Counted from the first letter of the stretch, positions 44,066 to 52,537 are shown. The stretch: DNA of 64,000 nt from Parapedobacter flavus (GCF_035818675.1 NZ_JAYKZZ010000004.1:186001-250000); one strand, 5' to 3'. The notes: generated by a model from the sequence alone, not told the origin. Program-made: numbers and translations.

Positions 44066-44397
44066 AGGCTGTCTCGCACCTCTAGCAAAAACGCTTTGAG
44101 ACGTTGAAGTGAGTCGATAACCCGTTGATTTTCCTGCGCTTCATTTTTATTGTTCCGCAAGTATTCGCGTGCGCCCTGTAGGGTGTACCCTTTATCTTTG
44201 ACAAGGTTGAAGATGATTTTAAGGTTCGCGATATCGTTTGGTGTGAAGAGGCGGTTTCCCTTTTTATTTTTCTTCGGTTGGATAATGTCAAACTCACGCT
44301 CGTAAAACCGTATCTGGGAGGCATTGACACCAAACATGGTGGTCACTTCTCCCATGGTATAATAGAGTTTGTTTATTTCGCGCTCTTTGTAGGGCAT
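44062..44397 (-). CDS. MerR-family transcriptional regulator
   Basis: 111 residues: winged-helix MerR domain (YYTMGEVTTMFGVNASQIRF, FDIIQPKKNKKGNRLFTPND) and a coiled dimerisation helix. No cysteine-rich effector loop follows, so it is the short MerR type common in Bacteroidota, with unknown signal. The -7 box TATCTTTG at 44438-44431 gives a 29-nt leader. Lies downstream of the M23 peptidase gene in the same direction. Confidence 0.88.
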   Translation of the reverse strand: MPYKEREINKLYYTMGEVTTMFGVNASQIRFYEREFDIIQPKKNKKGNRLFTPNDIANLKIIFNLVKDKGYTLQGAREYLRNNKNEAQENQRVIDSLQRLKAFLLEVRDSL

Positions 44398-44430
44398 GTT
44401 ATCAAGCTATCTTTTGATTGTCCGCTATCA

Positions 44431-44438
44431 CAAAGATA
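44431..44438 (-). promoter_or_regulatory. -7 promoter box TATCTTTG for the MerR-type gene
   Basis: Exact TAnnTTTG on the minus strand in the 61-bp gap after the M23 peptidase gene, so the regulator can be expressed separately. Confidence 0.5.
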
Positions 44439-44458
44439 CAATATATTTGGATTATTAA

Positions 44459-45427
44459 TTAATCAAACGACTGGTTCTCTTGTGAGGCGGCTTCCAAAAC
44501 CGCCGCATATTCCATTGGTGTAAGATCGTTATAAATGAAGTTAATTGGGTTTACGGGTTTTCCGTTTTTGTGTACTTCATAGTGTAGGTGTGGCCCGGTT
44601 GATGTGCCGGTATTACCTACATATCCAATCAGGTCTCCTCGTTTTACCTGCTGACCTGCCTTTACGGCGATACGGCTCATGTGACCATATAGCGTTTTAT
44701 AACTATATCCGTGGTTTACCACCACCCGTCGACCATAGCCACCGTCTAAGCCCGCAGCTTCCACTTTGCCGTTTCCGGTGGCGTAGATAGGCGTACCCGA
44801 AGGAGCGGTAAAGTCAATGCCCGTATGCATCTTCCTGATTTTGTAAACCGGATGGATCCGTACACCGAAACCGGAGATGCCCGTGCGTGCTTTTCGCGAG
44901 TCAACCGGTTGTATGGCCGGTATACTTGCCATCATTTCTGCCTTCGACTTGGCCATCTCTGTCAACTCGTCGTACGACTTCGACTGCACATAAAGGGCTT
45001 TGGATATGTAATCGAGCTTTTTGGCGGTCTCGACCATCAAATTCGAATTGCTGAAATGTTCGAGGTTTTTATAGCGATTCACCCCGCCGAATCCTGCTTT
45101 CCGCACATCAGGCGATATGGGGTCGGCTTCGAAGATAACGCGGTAGATGTTGTCGTCTCGATGCTGCATGTTTTCCAATGCCGCATCCACCTGTTTCATT
45201 CGATCTTGCATGATGTTGTATTGCAGCGCCATCTGGTCCACCTCCCGCTGCAGTTGCTTTTCCTTTGGTGAATCGATAAACGTAAACCCGATGTATAGCA
45301 AAAGCATGGCACAAGCGAATGAGCTGGTAAGGAACCCAACGGCCCGCCATGCCCAAGTGCGGGCGCTTGTTTTTATTTTTTCATACTTAAGCGTATGGGA
45401 ATTGTAATGGTATTTCGCTTTTGCCAT
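44459..45427 (-). CDS. M23 family peptidoglycan endopeptidase
   Basis: Membrane-anchored cell-wall hydrolase, 322 residues. One membrane segment at about 28-50 (VGFLTSSFACAMLLLYIGF), then a coiled coil (residues 58-95), then the LytM/M23 zinc domain: HTGIDFTAPSGTPIYATGNG with the first His/Asp ligands, and GPHLHYEVHKNGKPVNP with the last. The ligand set is complete, so it is probably active. The -7 box TATATTTG at 45479-45472 predicts a 40-nt leader. Confidence 0.92.
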   Translation of the reverse strand: MAKAKYHYNSHTLKYEKIKTSARTWAWRAVGFLTSSFACAMLLLYIGFTFIDSPKEKQLQREVDQMALQYNIMQDRMKQVDAALENMQHRDDNIYRVIFEADPISPDVRKAGFGGVNRYKNLEHFSNSNLMVETAKKLDYISKALYVQSKSYDELTEMAKSKAEMMASIPAIQPVDSRKARTGISGFGVRIHPVYKIRKMHTGIDFTAPSGTPIYATGNGKVEAAGLDGGYGRRVVVNHGYSYKTLYGHMSRIAVKAGQQVKRGDLIGYVGNTGTSTGPHLHYEVHKNGKPVNPINFIYNDLTPMEYAAVLEAASQENQSFD

Positions 45428-45471
45428 CTATACTGCTGACAATGGTTCCAAATCGGGTATGACGAATTGGA

Positions 45472-45479
45472 CAAATATA
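45472..45479 (-). promoter_or_regulatory. -7 promoter box TATATTTG for the M23 peptidase
   Basis: Exact TAnnTTTG on the minus strand between accD and the peptidase gene. Confidence 0.5.
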
Positions 45480-45503
45480 ATTAATTTTCTAATAAAAAAT
45501 ACG

Positions 45504-46346
45504 CTATTTGACGATGTCTAAAAACAGCGCGACTTTTTGTTTGAGTTGGCGCCGGTCAACAATGAAGTCGAGGAAACCGTGTTCAAGCAGAAATTCTGAG
45601 GTCTGGAAGCCCTTCGGAAGATCTTTTTTGATGGTTTCTTTGATCACACGTGGGCCCGCAAAACCAATGAGTGCCCCGGGCTCGGCAATGTTGATGTCGC
45701 CCAACATGGCATATGATGCGGTCACGCCCCCGGTTGTGGGGTCAGTCAACAGGCAGATGTAGGGTAGTTTGGCTTCATTTAACAGGGCGAGTTTTGCCGA
45801 GGTTTTGGCCATTTGCATCAACGAAAACGCGGCTTCCATCATGCGGGCGCCGCCCGATTTGGAAATCAGCATAAACGGAAGTTTATGCTGGAGGCAGTAA
45901 TCAATGGATCGGGCTATTTTTTCGCCAACAACCGACCCCATGGAGCCACCGATAAAGGTGAAATCCATACACGCCAGTACAAGATCCCGGCCTTCCATCT
46001 TGCCATGGGCACAGCGGATTGCATCGTTCAAACCTGTTTTTGCATAGCTTTCTTCGAGCCGTTCGGTATATTTCTTCGTGTCTTCGAAGTGGAGGGGGTC
46101 TCCCGATCGTAGATTGGGGAAGAGTTCGGTGAACTGGTTGTCGTCAAATAGGATTGAAAAATAAGCAGCCGAGCCGATGCGCAAATGGTAACCACAATAG
46201 TGGCATACATATTTGTTTTCGATCTGCTCGATGTTCAGCAGCGGCTTTTTGCACGACGGACATTTGTTCCATAGGCCATCAGGCGCTTCCTTTTTATGCT
46301 CGGTAGCCGTACTGATCCCGGCCTTTTCACGTCTAAACCAACTCAT
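45504..46346 (-). CDS. accD: acetyl-CoA carboxylase carboxyltransferase subunit beta
   Basis: Carboxyltransferase half of the committed step of fatty-acid synthesis. 280 residues from the ATG at 46346 (MSWFRREKAG). N-terminal zinc ribbon with Cys29, Cys32, Cys48 and Cys51 (CPSC, CHYCG). Crotonase-like core with LISKSGGARMMEAAFSLMQM and DPTTGGVTASYAMLGDI. The upstream in-frame start at 46397 lies beyond the predicted transcription start (about 46362), supporting the shorter form. AccA is not in the window. Confidence 0.95.
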   Translation of the reverse strand: MSWFRREKAGISTATEHKKEAPDGLWNKCPSCKKPLLNIEQIENKYVCHYCGYHLRIGSAAYFSILFDDNQFTELFPNLRSGDPLHFEDTKKYTERLEESYAKTGLNDAIRCAHGKMEGRDLVLACMDFTFIGGSMGSVVGEKIARSIDYCLQHKLPFMLISKSGGARMMEAAFSLMQMAKTSAKLALLNEAKLPYICLLTDPTTGGVTASYAMLGDINIAEPGALIGFAGPRVIKETIKKDLPKGFQTSEFLLEHGFLDFIVDRRQLKQKVALFLDIVK

Positions 46347-46366
46347 GCAACTTATATTATGGGATG

Positions 46367-46374
46367 CAAACTTA
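46367..46374 (-). promoter_or_regulatory. -7 promoter box TAAGTTTG for accD
   Basis: Exact TAnnTTTG on the minus strand. Leader about 16 nt. The region is framed by GCAACTT/AAGTTGC inverted arms (46348 to about 46385). Confidence 0.55.
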
Positions 46375-46433
46375 GATAAAGTTGCGTGGATATGCAAGTG
46401 TCGTTAATGGGAGTGGTAAATGGAATAAAAAAA

Positions 46434-46529
46434 GGGTAAGCTACTTTTATCGCACCGCTACAACCCGATACCCTTGCTGTGTTCCCACCCTGGGGGATTC
46501 TCGAGGAGCTGGTCGTAAAAGACTTACCC
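46434..46529 (-). ncRNA. ffs: signal recognition particle RNA (4.5S, small bacterial type)
   Basis: A 96-nt RNA that scaffolds Ffh in co-translational membrane targeting. Closing stem GGGTAAG (46529-46523) with CTTACCC (46440-46434), extended by CTTTTA/TAAAAG. The apical conserved domain reads GGGTGGGAACACAGCAAGGG, with a GGAA-type loop and the asymmetric ACAGCAA loop that binds Ffh, followed by a TTGTAGC stretch as in E. coli 4.5S. A T-run (TTTTTTTATT) follows the 3' end. A TACTTTTG promoter box lies 4 nt before the 5' end. Overlapping ORFs on the + strand are not genes. Confidence 0.9.
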
Positions 46530-46533
46530 ACCG

Positions 46534-46541
46534 CAAAAGTA
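46534..46541 (-). promoter_or_regulatory. -7 promoter box TACTTTTG for the SRP RNA
   Basis: Exact TAnnTTTG. The RNA's closing stem begins 5 nt after the last base of the box, which calibrates the box-to-start distance for this genome. Confidence 0.7.
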
Positions 46542-46608
46542 GCAAAAAATGTGGTACTTGCCAATAAAAATAACGCTATGGTCGCAAGGCGCTGGCTTGC
46601 AGTAAGGT

Positions 46609-47703
46609 TTATATCGCGCGATAAACTTTGCCCGGGAGGGCAACGACAACACCATGCATCTCCAGTTCGAGTAGGGTTACGGCGAGTTTGCTCTGTGGCC
46701 ACTTCAGTTGTAGGGAGAGCGTGTCTATCGATAGTTCACCACCGGCATGAATCATGTCATACACGCGCTGCTGCGATGCGGTCAGTGCAACAGGCAGTTG
46801 GAGCTGTTTGGACTGTTTCGGTGCGGGCGCGAGTTCCCAATTCATCAGGTATTGCAAGTCTTTTGCGCCGGTAATCAGGTGGGCCCGATGCGTTTTGATT
46901 AAATAATTACTCCCTGCGGAAAACTCCTGATTCAGACTGCCCGGAAAGGCACACACGTCGCGGCTGTATGAATTGGCTAGTTCGGCGGTAATCAATGCCC
47001 CGCCCTTCGCCGCAGCTTCCACAACGATGGTCACATCGGCCAGCCCCGCGATGATGCGGTTGCGCATCGGGAAATTCTGTCGGTCGGGCTTGGTGCCCGA
47101 AGGAAACTCCGTGAGGAGCCCCCCACAAGTCAACATTTTTGCGGCCATTTCCCGATTGGCGGCAGGATAGATGCGGTCCAGACCATGTCCAAGCACACCC
47201 ACTGTCGGTATTTCGTGGTTCAATGCATTGCGGTGTGCATAGCTATCGATGCCGTAAGCCAAGCCACTGATCACCGTAACATGGTACGGAGCGAGTGCTT
47301 TTATGAAATCGGCACAAATGGATTTCCCATAGGCGGTGGCATTGCGGGTGCCTACGATACTCACCATGCGTGGTGCATTCAAGTCGGTGTTTCCCCGATA
47401 ATAGAGTAGCAACGGTGCGTCGGCGCACTCGGCGAGACGTTTTGGATAGGCCTTATCGCCCCAGAAAAGCGGTTGTATGTTGTGCTTTTCGATGAATTGA
47501 AGTTCTTTCTCTGCCACGTTGAAAACATCCGCGCTCGAAAGCCCTTCAATGACCCGGTTGTTTAAACCCTGTAAGCTGCCGAAGCCTTTCTTTGCCGCAG
47601 CAAACACCGCTTCCGCACTGCCGAAATAGGAGAGGAGATGACGACCGATTACCGGGCCGACACCGTTTACCTTGGTCAAAGCAATCTGGTGAATTAGGCT
47701 CAT
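46609..47703 (-). CDS. dprA: DNA-processing protein DprA
   Basis: Loads RecA on incoming single-stranded DNA during transformation. 364 residues from the ATG at 47703 (MSLIHQIALTKVNGVGP). N-terminal helix-hairpin-helix, then the Rossmann-like DprA core with MVSIVGTRNATAYGKSICAD, VISGLAYGIDSYAHRNAL and PSGTKPDRQNFPMRNRIIAG, then a C-terminal winged helix (LSIDTLSLQLKWPQSKLAVT). Complete, so natural competence is possible, though DprA is also kept in species not known to be competent. Confidence 0.94.
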   Translation of the reverse strand: MSLIHQIALTKVNGVGPVIGRHLLSYFGSAEAVFAAAKKGFGSLQGLNNRVIEGLSSADVFNVAEKELQFIEKHNIQPLFWGDKAYPKRLAECADAPLLLYYRGNTDLNAPRMVSIVGTRNATAYGKSICADFIKALAPYHVTVISGLAYGIDSYAHRNALNHEIPTVGVLGHGLDRIYPAANREMAAKMLTCGGLLTEFPSGTKPDRQNFPMRNRIIAGLADVTIVVEAAAKGGALITAELANSYSRDVCAFPGSLNQEFSAGSNYLIKTHRAHLITGAKDLQYLMNWELAPAPKQSKQLQLPVALTASQQRVYDMIHAGGELSIDTLSLQLKWPQSKLAVTLLELEMHGVVVALPGKVYRAI

Positions 47704-47765
47704 CTTGGATGGCAAGATATAAAAAACCTCGGATTCGAGTGCAAGAAACTTATTTATTTTTCTGC

Positions 47766-47773
47766 TACATTTG
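47766..47773 (+). promoter_or_regulatory. -7 promoter box TACATTTG for the DinB-like gene
   Basis: Exact TAnnTTTG, 4 nt before the ATG. The calibrated start of transcription is the A of the start codon. Confidence 0.55.
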
Positions 47774-47777
47774 TCGT

Positions 47778-48314
47778 ATGTCTGAAAACGAAACCCCCAA
47801 GCCCGAAGTCTGGATGCGTGGCCCGGTACCGGGCGTGCCGCCGTTGTTGCAGCCCGTTGCCCATGCGTTATTACAGGCTAAAGAAGAAGTAACGAGATAT
47901 ATGGATAGTTTTGATGATGCCTATTTATGGATGAGGCCGGCGGGTCGTGCTTCCGTGGGGTTCCATTTGCAGCACATCAGTGGCGTCGTCGATCGGTTGT
48001 TTACCTACGCATTAGCGAATCCATTATCCGACCAGCAGTTTGAATACCTCCGCGCTGAGGGACTGGAAGCGTCGCATATCCGGTCAAGTGATTTGGTGCT
48101 CGCCTTCGGAAAGCAGGTGGCGGCTGCTGTTACACAGTTACGCGAAACGGACGAAAGCACACTGACCGAGGTGCGCTATCTTGGCAGAAAGCGGGTGCCG
48201 ACAACATTGATCGGTTTGTTGTTCCACGCTGCCGAACACACACAGCGCCACGTGGGGCAGTTGCTGGTGACGGTAACGCTTATTCCGTCCGTAGTGGGTA
48301 ATGATCAGGCTTAA
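47778..48314 (+). CDS. DinB-family putative metal-dependent enzyme
   Basis: 178 residues, four-helix DinB fold with the three-histidine metal site visible as HLQHISGVVDR and HAAEHTQRHVGQ. DinB relatives include thiol-S-transferases such as YfiT/BshB-linked enzymes, but the substrate here is unknown. The start at 47778 (MSENETPKPE) follows a promoter box by 4 nt, so the longer frame reaching 47592, which is antisense to dprA, was rejected. The stop overlaps the rsmG stop by 4 bp. Confidence 0.85.
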   Translation: MSENETPKPEVWMRGPVPGVPPLLQPVAHALLQAKEEVTRYMDSFDDAYLWMRPAGRASVGFHLQHISGVVDRLFTYALANPLSDQQFEYLRAEGLEASHIRSSDLVLAFGKQVAAAVTQLRETDESTLTEVRYLGRKRVPTTLIGLLFHAAEHTQRHVGQLLVTVTLIPSVVGNDQA

Positions 48315-48952
48315 ACCGGGATATAAACCACCTGCTTGGTTTCGAAAAAATCTTCCTCAAAATAGTCGGAAAGCGAATATACCTCCGCAGGCAGCCTCGC
48401 CTCCTTCAGCTCTTCGGCTAGATCGCCTCCCTTTAAATATAAGATGCCATTGGAAATGGCGTTTTGATGCTTTTTACGGAACTTGCCTGCCACCCAGGGG
48501 TAGAAATCGACCAGCCGAGTAACGGCACGCGACACCACGAAGTCGTATTTCTCATCCAGTTGTTCGGCGCGGATGTGATCGGCCTCCACATTTTCCAGAC
48601 CAATGGCCGCGGCGACTTCCCGAACAACCTTGATTTTCTTGCCGATGGAGTCTACGAGATGGAATTGGACCTGCGGGAATAAGATGGCCAGCGGTATGCC
48701 GGGGAAGCCACCACCCGTACCGACATCCAATATTCGCGTGCCGGGCACAAAATTGGTGAATTTGGCAATACCCAGCGAATGTAGTACATGGTGAAGGTAG
48801 AGCTTGTCGATATCCTTACGTGATACCACGTTGATTTGCGTATTCCAATACGGATACAACTCACCCAATTGCCGGTACTGCTCCCGTTGCTTTTCCGAAA
48901 GCTTCGGGAAGTAGTGGTAAATGACAGCTACCCCGGGGTTTAACGTATTCAT
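48311..48952 (-). CDS. rsmG: 16S rRNA (guanine(527)-N7)-methyltransferase
   Basis: Makes m7G527 in 16S rRNA (loss gives low-level streptomycin resistance in other bacteria). 213 residues from the ATG at 48952 (MNTLNPGVAV). SAM motif RILDVGTGGGFPGIPLAILF and the family segment FVVSRAVTRLVDFYPWVAGK are present. It begins 5 bp after the glycosyltransferase stop, so the two form an operon. Converges on the DinB-like gene with a 4-bp overlap. Confidence 0.95.
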   Translation of the reverse strand: MNTLNPGVAVIYHYFPKLSEKQREQYRQLGELYPYWNTQINVVSRKDIDKLYLHHVLHSLGIAKFTNFVPGTRILDVGTGGGFPGIPLAILFPQVQFHLVDSIGKKIKVVREVAAAIGLENVEADHIRAEQLDEKYDFVVSRAVTRLVDFYPWVAGKFRKKHQNAISNGILYLKGGDLAEELKEARLPAEVYSLSDYFEEDFFETKQVVYIPV

Positions 48953-48957
48953 ATCGG

Positions 48958-50103
48958 CTATTTCCATTGAATGTCCTTTTTGTACAGGGCGAAAAACCCG
49001 TTAATGCATATATACACATAGTAAAAGAGGTCGAGAAACGGCAACCACCATAGCAGTCCGGTTACCTGTAGTTTTTTCATGGTGGGTATGTAGATGACCA
49101 ACTGCACAACGAACCGCAACAGGTACATGCCTACAACTACGTACCAATACGATGGGTACAAGACCCATGACACGATGGCCAACATGTAGAAAAGAAATGC
49201 GCTGACCAGCTGCGTGGCAAGCATCCGCCGATGCGACGGCCGGTAAGCCTTCGAGGCACCCGCGTGCCGCGTTTTCTGTTGGATATAGGCCGAAAACGTC
49301 GTTTTGGGTTCACTCCATACATGCGCCTCCGGTTCAATGCAGATGGCGGTGTTGTGCGGTGTGGCGTTCTGGTTAACGAACAGGTCATCATCGCCCGATG
49401 GGATATGCATGTGCGCAGCAAAGCCTTTGCCCCGGAAGAATAAACTTTTCGTATAGCCGAGGTTGCGCCCTACCCCCATATAAGCGTTACCCTTGAGGGC
49501 ATAAGACAGGTAACTCATCGCAGTATGGAAGGTCTCAAAACGGATCAAGGCGTTCAGGCACCCCCGTCTTCTCGTGTACGGAGAGTACCCCAATATGATT
49601 TCCTCACCGCTGTCGAACGCATCTGCCATGTGTTGGAGCCATTGGTCCGATTGCGGTACGCAATCGGCGTCAGTAAAAACCAGGTGTTCGTATTGGGCAG
49701 CTTTAATGCCCAAGGTAACGGCGAACTTTTTGCCGTGTTTGAGGCGCACATGCTCCGCAATTTCGACGACCTTCAAATGGCTGTATTTGGTGCACAATTC
49801 TTTCAATAACCACTTGGTTTCGTCTTCGGAGAAATCGTTGACCAGTATGACTTCAAACTGGTGATAGTTCTGATGGAGAATTTTTGGTAGATTTTGCCGC
49901 AGATTTTCCTCCTCATTACGAGCACAGATGATGACCGATAAGGGTAAGGCTTTGGTGTTTTCTTTTGCTTGGGGTGTCTTATAAAAAGCGAGCCGACTGT
50001 AAACAAAAAGCAGAAAATACAATTGCAAAACCAGAAGCAACCCGCATACGCCTAGCAATAGGAATACGATGGGCGCTTCGGCAATTTGGCTGAGTATATC
50101 CAT
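48958..50103 (-). CDS. membrane-anchored family 2 glycosyltransferase
   Basis: 381 residues from the ATG at 50103 (MDILSQIAEA); the start at 50115 would lie inside the promoter box. N-terminal membrane helix (VFLLLGVCGLLLVLQLYFLL), GT-A domain with LSVIICARNEEENLRQNLPK and the metal motif VFTDADCVPQSDQWL, acceptor region SGDDDLFVNQNA, and QQKTRHAGASKAYRPSHRR resembling the QxxRW region of processive enzymes. Two or three C-terminal helices follow. Transfers a sugar on the cytoplasmic side of the membrane; donor and acceptor unknown. Confidence 0.88.
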   Translation of the reverse strand: MDILSQIAEAPIVFLLLGVCGLLLVLQLYFLLFVYSRLAFYKTPQAKENTKALPLSVIICARNEEENLRQNLPKILHQNYHQFEVILVNDFSEDETKWLLKELCTKYSHLKVVEIAEHVRLKHGKKFAVTLGIKAAQYEHLVFTDADCVPQSDQWLQHMADAFDSGEEIILGYSPYTRRRGCLNALIRFETFHTAMSYLSYALKGNAYMGVGRNLGYTKSLFFRGKGFAAHMHIPSGDDDLFVNQNATPHNTAICIEPEAHVWSEPKTTFSAYIQQKTRHAGASKAYRPSHRRMLATQLVSAFLFYMLAIVSWVLYPSYWYVVVGMYLLRFVVQLVIYIPTMKKLQVTGLLWWLPFLDLFYYVYICINGFFALYKKDIQWK

Positions 50104-50112
50104 ATATGCTGC

Positions 50113-50120
50113 CAAAGATA
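50113..50120 (-). promoter_or_regulatory. -7 promoter box TATCTTTG for the glycosyltransferase-rsmG operon
   Basis: Exact TAnnTTTG on the minus strand. Predicted transcription start about 50108, 5 nt before the ATG at 50103. Confidence 0.55.
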
Positions 50121-50201
50121 ATATGTTAATTTGGAAAGAAAAAAGAGACGGTTCATATTATAGGCAGTATTCCATGATGGGGTGGTATCCGTAAAATTCG
50201 C

Positions 50202-50209
50202 TATTTTTG
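50202..50209 (+). promoter_or_regulatory. -7 promoter box TATTTTTG for tgt
   Basis: Exact TAnnTTTG. The calibrated start leaves about 3 nt before the ATG at 50217. Confidence 0.55.
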
Positions 50210-50216
50210 CGTCCGA

Positions 50217-51347
50217 ATGAAATTTACGCTTCAAACCACAGATAAACAGTCGAAAGCACGTGCCGGTCTTATCGAAACCGCACATGGCACCATCGAAACC
50301 CCCATCTTCATGCCAGTGGGGACTGCTGGGACCGTAAAGGCGGTGCACCAACATGAGTTGGTGCACGATATCGGGGCACAGATCATTCTGGGCAACACCT
50401 ACCATCTTTACCTACGGCCGGGACTGGATATCATGCAAAAAGCTGGTGGCCTCCACCGCTTCAATGGCTGGGAGAAGCCCATACTGACCGATAGTGGCGG
50501 CTACCAGGTGTATTCGCTCACCGAAGTGCGCAAAATCAAGGAAGAAGGCGTTACGTTCCGCTCGCATATCGATGGCTCGAAACACCTTTTTACGCCCGAG
50601 AATGTGATGGATACCCAACGGATTATCGGCGCCGACATCATCATGGCCTTTGATGAGTGTACCCCTTATCCCTGCGACTACCATTACGCGCGGCGCTCGC
50701 TAGACATGACCCACCGCTGGTTAAAACGTTGCTGCGATCGGTTTGATCGTACGGAACCACTTTACGGGTATGAACAAACATTATTTCCGATTGTACAGGG
50801 ATCCGTGTATCGCGATCTGCGGGAAAAATCGGCTGAGACCATTGCGGGCTTCGGGCGCGATGGCAATGCCATCGGCGGGCTCTCTGTAGGTGAACCGGCA
50901 GAGGAAATGTATGCCATGACGGAAGTGGTCTGTGATATACTCCCCACGGAAAAGCCCCGCTATTTGATGGGTGTCGGTACGCCGGTCAATATTTTGGAAA
51001 ACATTGCACTTGGTATCGATATGTTCGACTGCGTGATGCCCACGCGGAATGCGCGGAACGGCATGCTATTTACGAAAAACGGCATTATCAACATCAAGAA
51101 TAAAAAGTGGGAGGCCGACTTTACACCGATTGATGCCGAAAGCGATCTGCTGGCAGACCGGGTATACACCAAGGCATACCTTCGGCACCTCATCCGGTCG
51201 CAGGAGATCCTGGGGGCGCAAATCGCATCGCTGCACAACCTCCATTTTTACCTATGGCTGGTGGGGGAAGCCCGTAAGCACATCCTGGCGGGCGACTTTC
51301 GCGAATGGAAGAATAAGATGATCACGCAATTGGGAGAGAAGTTATGA
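50217..51347 (+). CDS. tgt: queuine tRNA-ribosyltransferase lacking the zinc cysteines
   Basis: Exchanges G34 for preQ1 in tRNAs with GUN anticodons. 376 residues, normal length. TIM-barrel motifs are present: MPVGTAGTVKAV, LTDSGGYQVYSL and FDCVMPTRNARNG with the nucleophilic Asp. The C-terminal zinc site is altered. Where the E. coli type has CxCxxC and a distant His, this protein has Ser309, Leu311 and Asp314, keeping only His340 at the same 26-residue distance. Structure there must be held without zinc. The LptF/G-type gene overlaps the stop by 4 bp. Confidence 0.94.
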   Translation: MKFTLQTTDKQSKARAGLIETAHGTIETPIFMPVGTAGTVKAVHQHELVHDIGAQIILGNTYHLYLRPGLDIMQKAGGLHRFNGWEKPILTDSGGYQVYSLTEVRKIKEEGVTFRSHIDGSKHLFTPENVMDTQRIIGADIIMAFDECTPYPCDYHYARRSLDMTHRWLKRCCDRFDRTEPLYGYEQTLFPIVQGSVYRDLREKSAETIAGFGRDGNAIGGLSVGEPAEEMYAMTEVVCDILPTEKPRYLMGVGTPVNILENIALGIDMFDCVMPTRNARNGMLFTKNGIINIKNKKWEADFTPIDAESDLLADRVYTKAYLRHLIRSQEILGAQIASLHNLHFYLWLVGEARKHILAGDFREWKNKMITQLGEKL

Positions 51348-52444
51348 AGTGGCTGCGCATACCTTACTTAAATACCATAGACCGGTATATCATCGGCAAA
51401 TACCTGAGCACGTTTTTGTTTACCATGGCTATCTTTACGGTCGTGGCCGTGGTATTTGATATCTCCGAGCGGTTGGACGACTTCATGAAACATGACGCGC
51501 CTTTCTCGAAAATCGTATTTGAGTATTATGCGGGGTTCGTGCCGTTTTACCTCAATATGCTTTCGCCGCTGATCAATTTCATCGCCGTGATTTTCTTTAC
51601 AGCAAAAATGGCCGACCAAACGGAGATCGTACCCATTTTAAGTGGCGGGATGAGCTTCAATCGCTTTATCCGGCCCTATATGGTGGCCGCGACCGTGATC
51701 TTCTTGCTGAATTTTATCTTCAGTGTCTACATCATACCTCGTACCAATAAGCTGAAGGTAGGGTTTGAGCGCGTCTACGTGAAACCCGTGACGAACAATA
51801 GCAAGAGTTCAACCCACATGCAGATTGACGATGACACGTATGTTTATATCGATAATTTCGATAACAACCGCAAAGTAGGCTATAAATTTACGCTCGAAAA
51901 GTTTGACGACGGTGAGATGACAGAAAAGCTGATGGCTGAGCGCATCACTTGGGACTCCGTAAAAACCAACTGGCGTATCGAAAATTATTCCATCCGTCTC
52001 ATCGATTCGCTGAAAGAAGAGATGATCAAGGGCTCCAGTATGGATACGGTGCTGGATATGACGCCGCGCGATTTCGAAGTGTATGACAATATCTTCACGG
52101 CGATGAACATGCGTGAGCTGAATGCCCGTATTGATAAGGAAGAGACCCGGGGTACGGGAATGATGACAGACCTGCTCTTGGAAAAGTACAAGCGGTTCGT
52201 TACGCCGTTGGCGGCCTATGTGCTCACCATTATGGGGGTTGCCCTGTCATCAAAGAAGGTCAGGGGCGGCATTGGATTAAGTTTAGGTATTGGTATTGCC
52301 CTGAGCTTTACGTATATCGTGTTCATCCAGTTTGCCACGATGTTTTCCCTCAAAGGTGGGCTTGCGCCGCTTATTGCGGTATTTATACCCAATGTTATTT
52401 TTGGCTTGCTGGCCGTTTATCTGCTGTATAAGGCGCCCAAGTAA
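51344..52444 (+). CDS. LptF/LptG-family LPS export permease
   Basis: Transmembrane subunit of the Lpt ABC exporter moving lipopolysaccharide out of the inner membrane. 366 residues: TM1-3 within 1-130 (YIIGKYLSTFLFTMAIFTVV), a periplasmic beta-jellyroll at about 140-255, and three C-terminal helices (TPLAAYVLTIMGVALSSKKV). Whether it acts as LptF or LptG cannot be told from this sequence. Translationally coupled to tgt (ATGA), an arrangement seen in many Bacteroidota. Confidence 0.9.
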   Translation: MKWLRIPYLNTIDRYIIGKYLSTFLFTMAIFTVVAVVFDISERLDDFMKHDAPFSKIVFEYYAGFVPFYLNMLSPLINFIAVIFFTAKMADQTEIVPILSGGMSFNRFIRPYMVAATVIFLLNFIFSVYIIPRTNKLKVGFERVYVKPVTNNSKSSTHMQIDDDTYVYIDNFDNNRKVGYKFTLEKFDDGEMTEKLMAERITWDSVKTNWRIENYSIRLIDSLKEEMIKGSSMDTVLDMTPRDFEVYDNIFTAMNMRELNARIDKEETRGTGMMTDLLLEKYKRFVTPLAAYVLTIMGVALSSKKVRGGIGLSLGIGIALSFTYIVFIQFATMFSLKGGLAPLIAVFIPNVIFGLLAVYLLYKAPK

Positions 52445-52458
52445 GTAGGGTTTTGTTG

Positions 52459-52492
52459 AATCACATGTAGTTCGTGGCAACTACATGTGATT
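52459..52492. repeat. perfect 14-bp inverted repeat between lptF/G-type gene and gltD
   Basis: Arms AATCACATGTAGTT (52459-52472) and AACTACATGTGATT (52479-52492), 6-nt loop. Neither side has a real T-run, so it is a weak terminator for two converging transcripts, or an RNA 3'-end stabiliser. Confidence 0.75.
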
Positions 52493-52537
52493 AGATCTGT
52501 ATTACTATTTCGAAAACTGCCTGACTATACGAATGTC

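Noticed and set aside
46382..46874. + strand ORFs across 46382-46874
   Set aside because: They run across the SRP RNA gene and the 3' end of dprA and have no recognisable product.
47592..47777. N-terminal extension of the DinB-like protein to 47592
   Set aside because: It is antisense to the dprA start region, and the promoter box at 47766-47773 lies inside it; the family N-terminus fits 47778.
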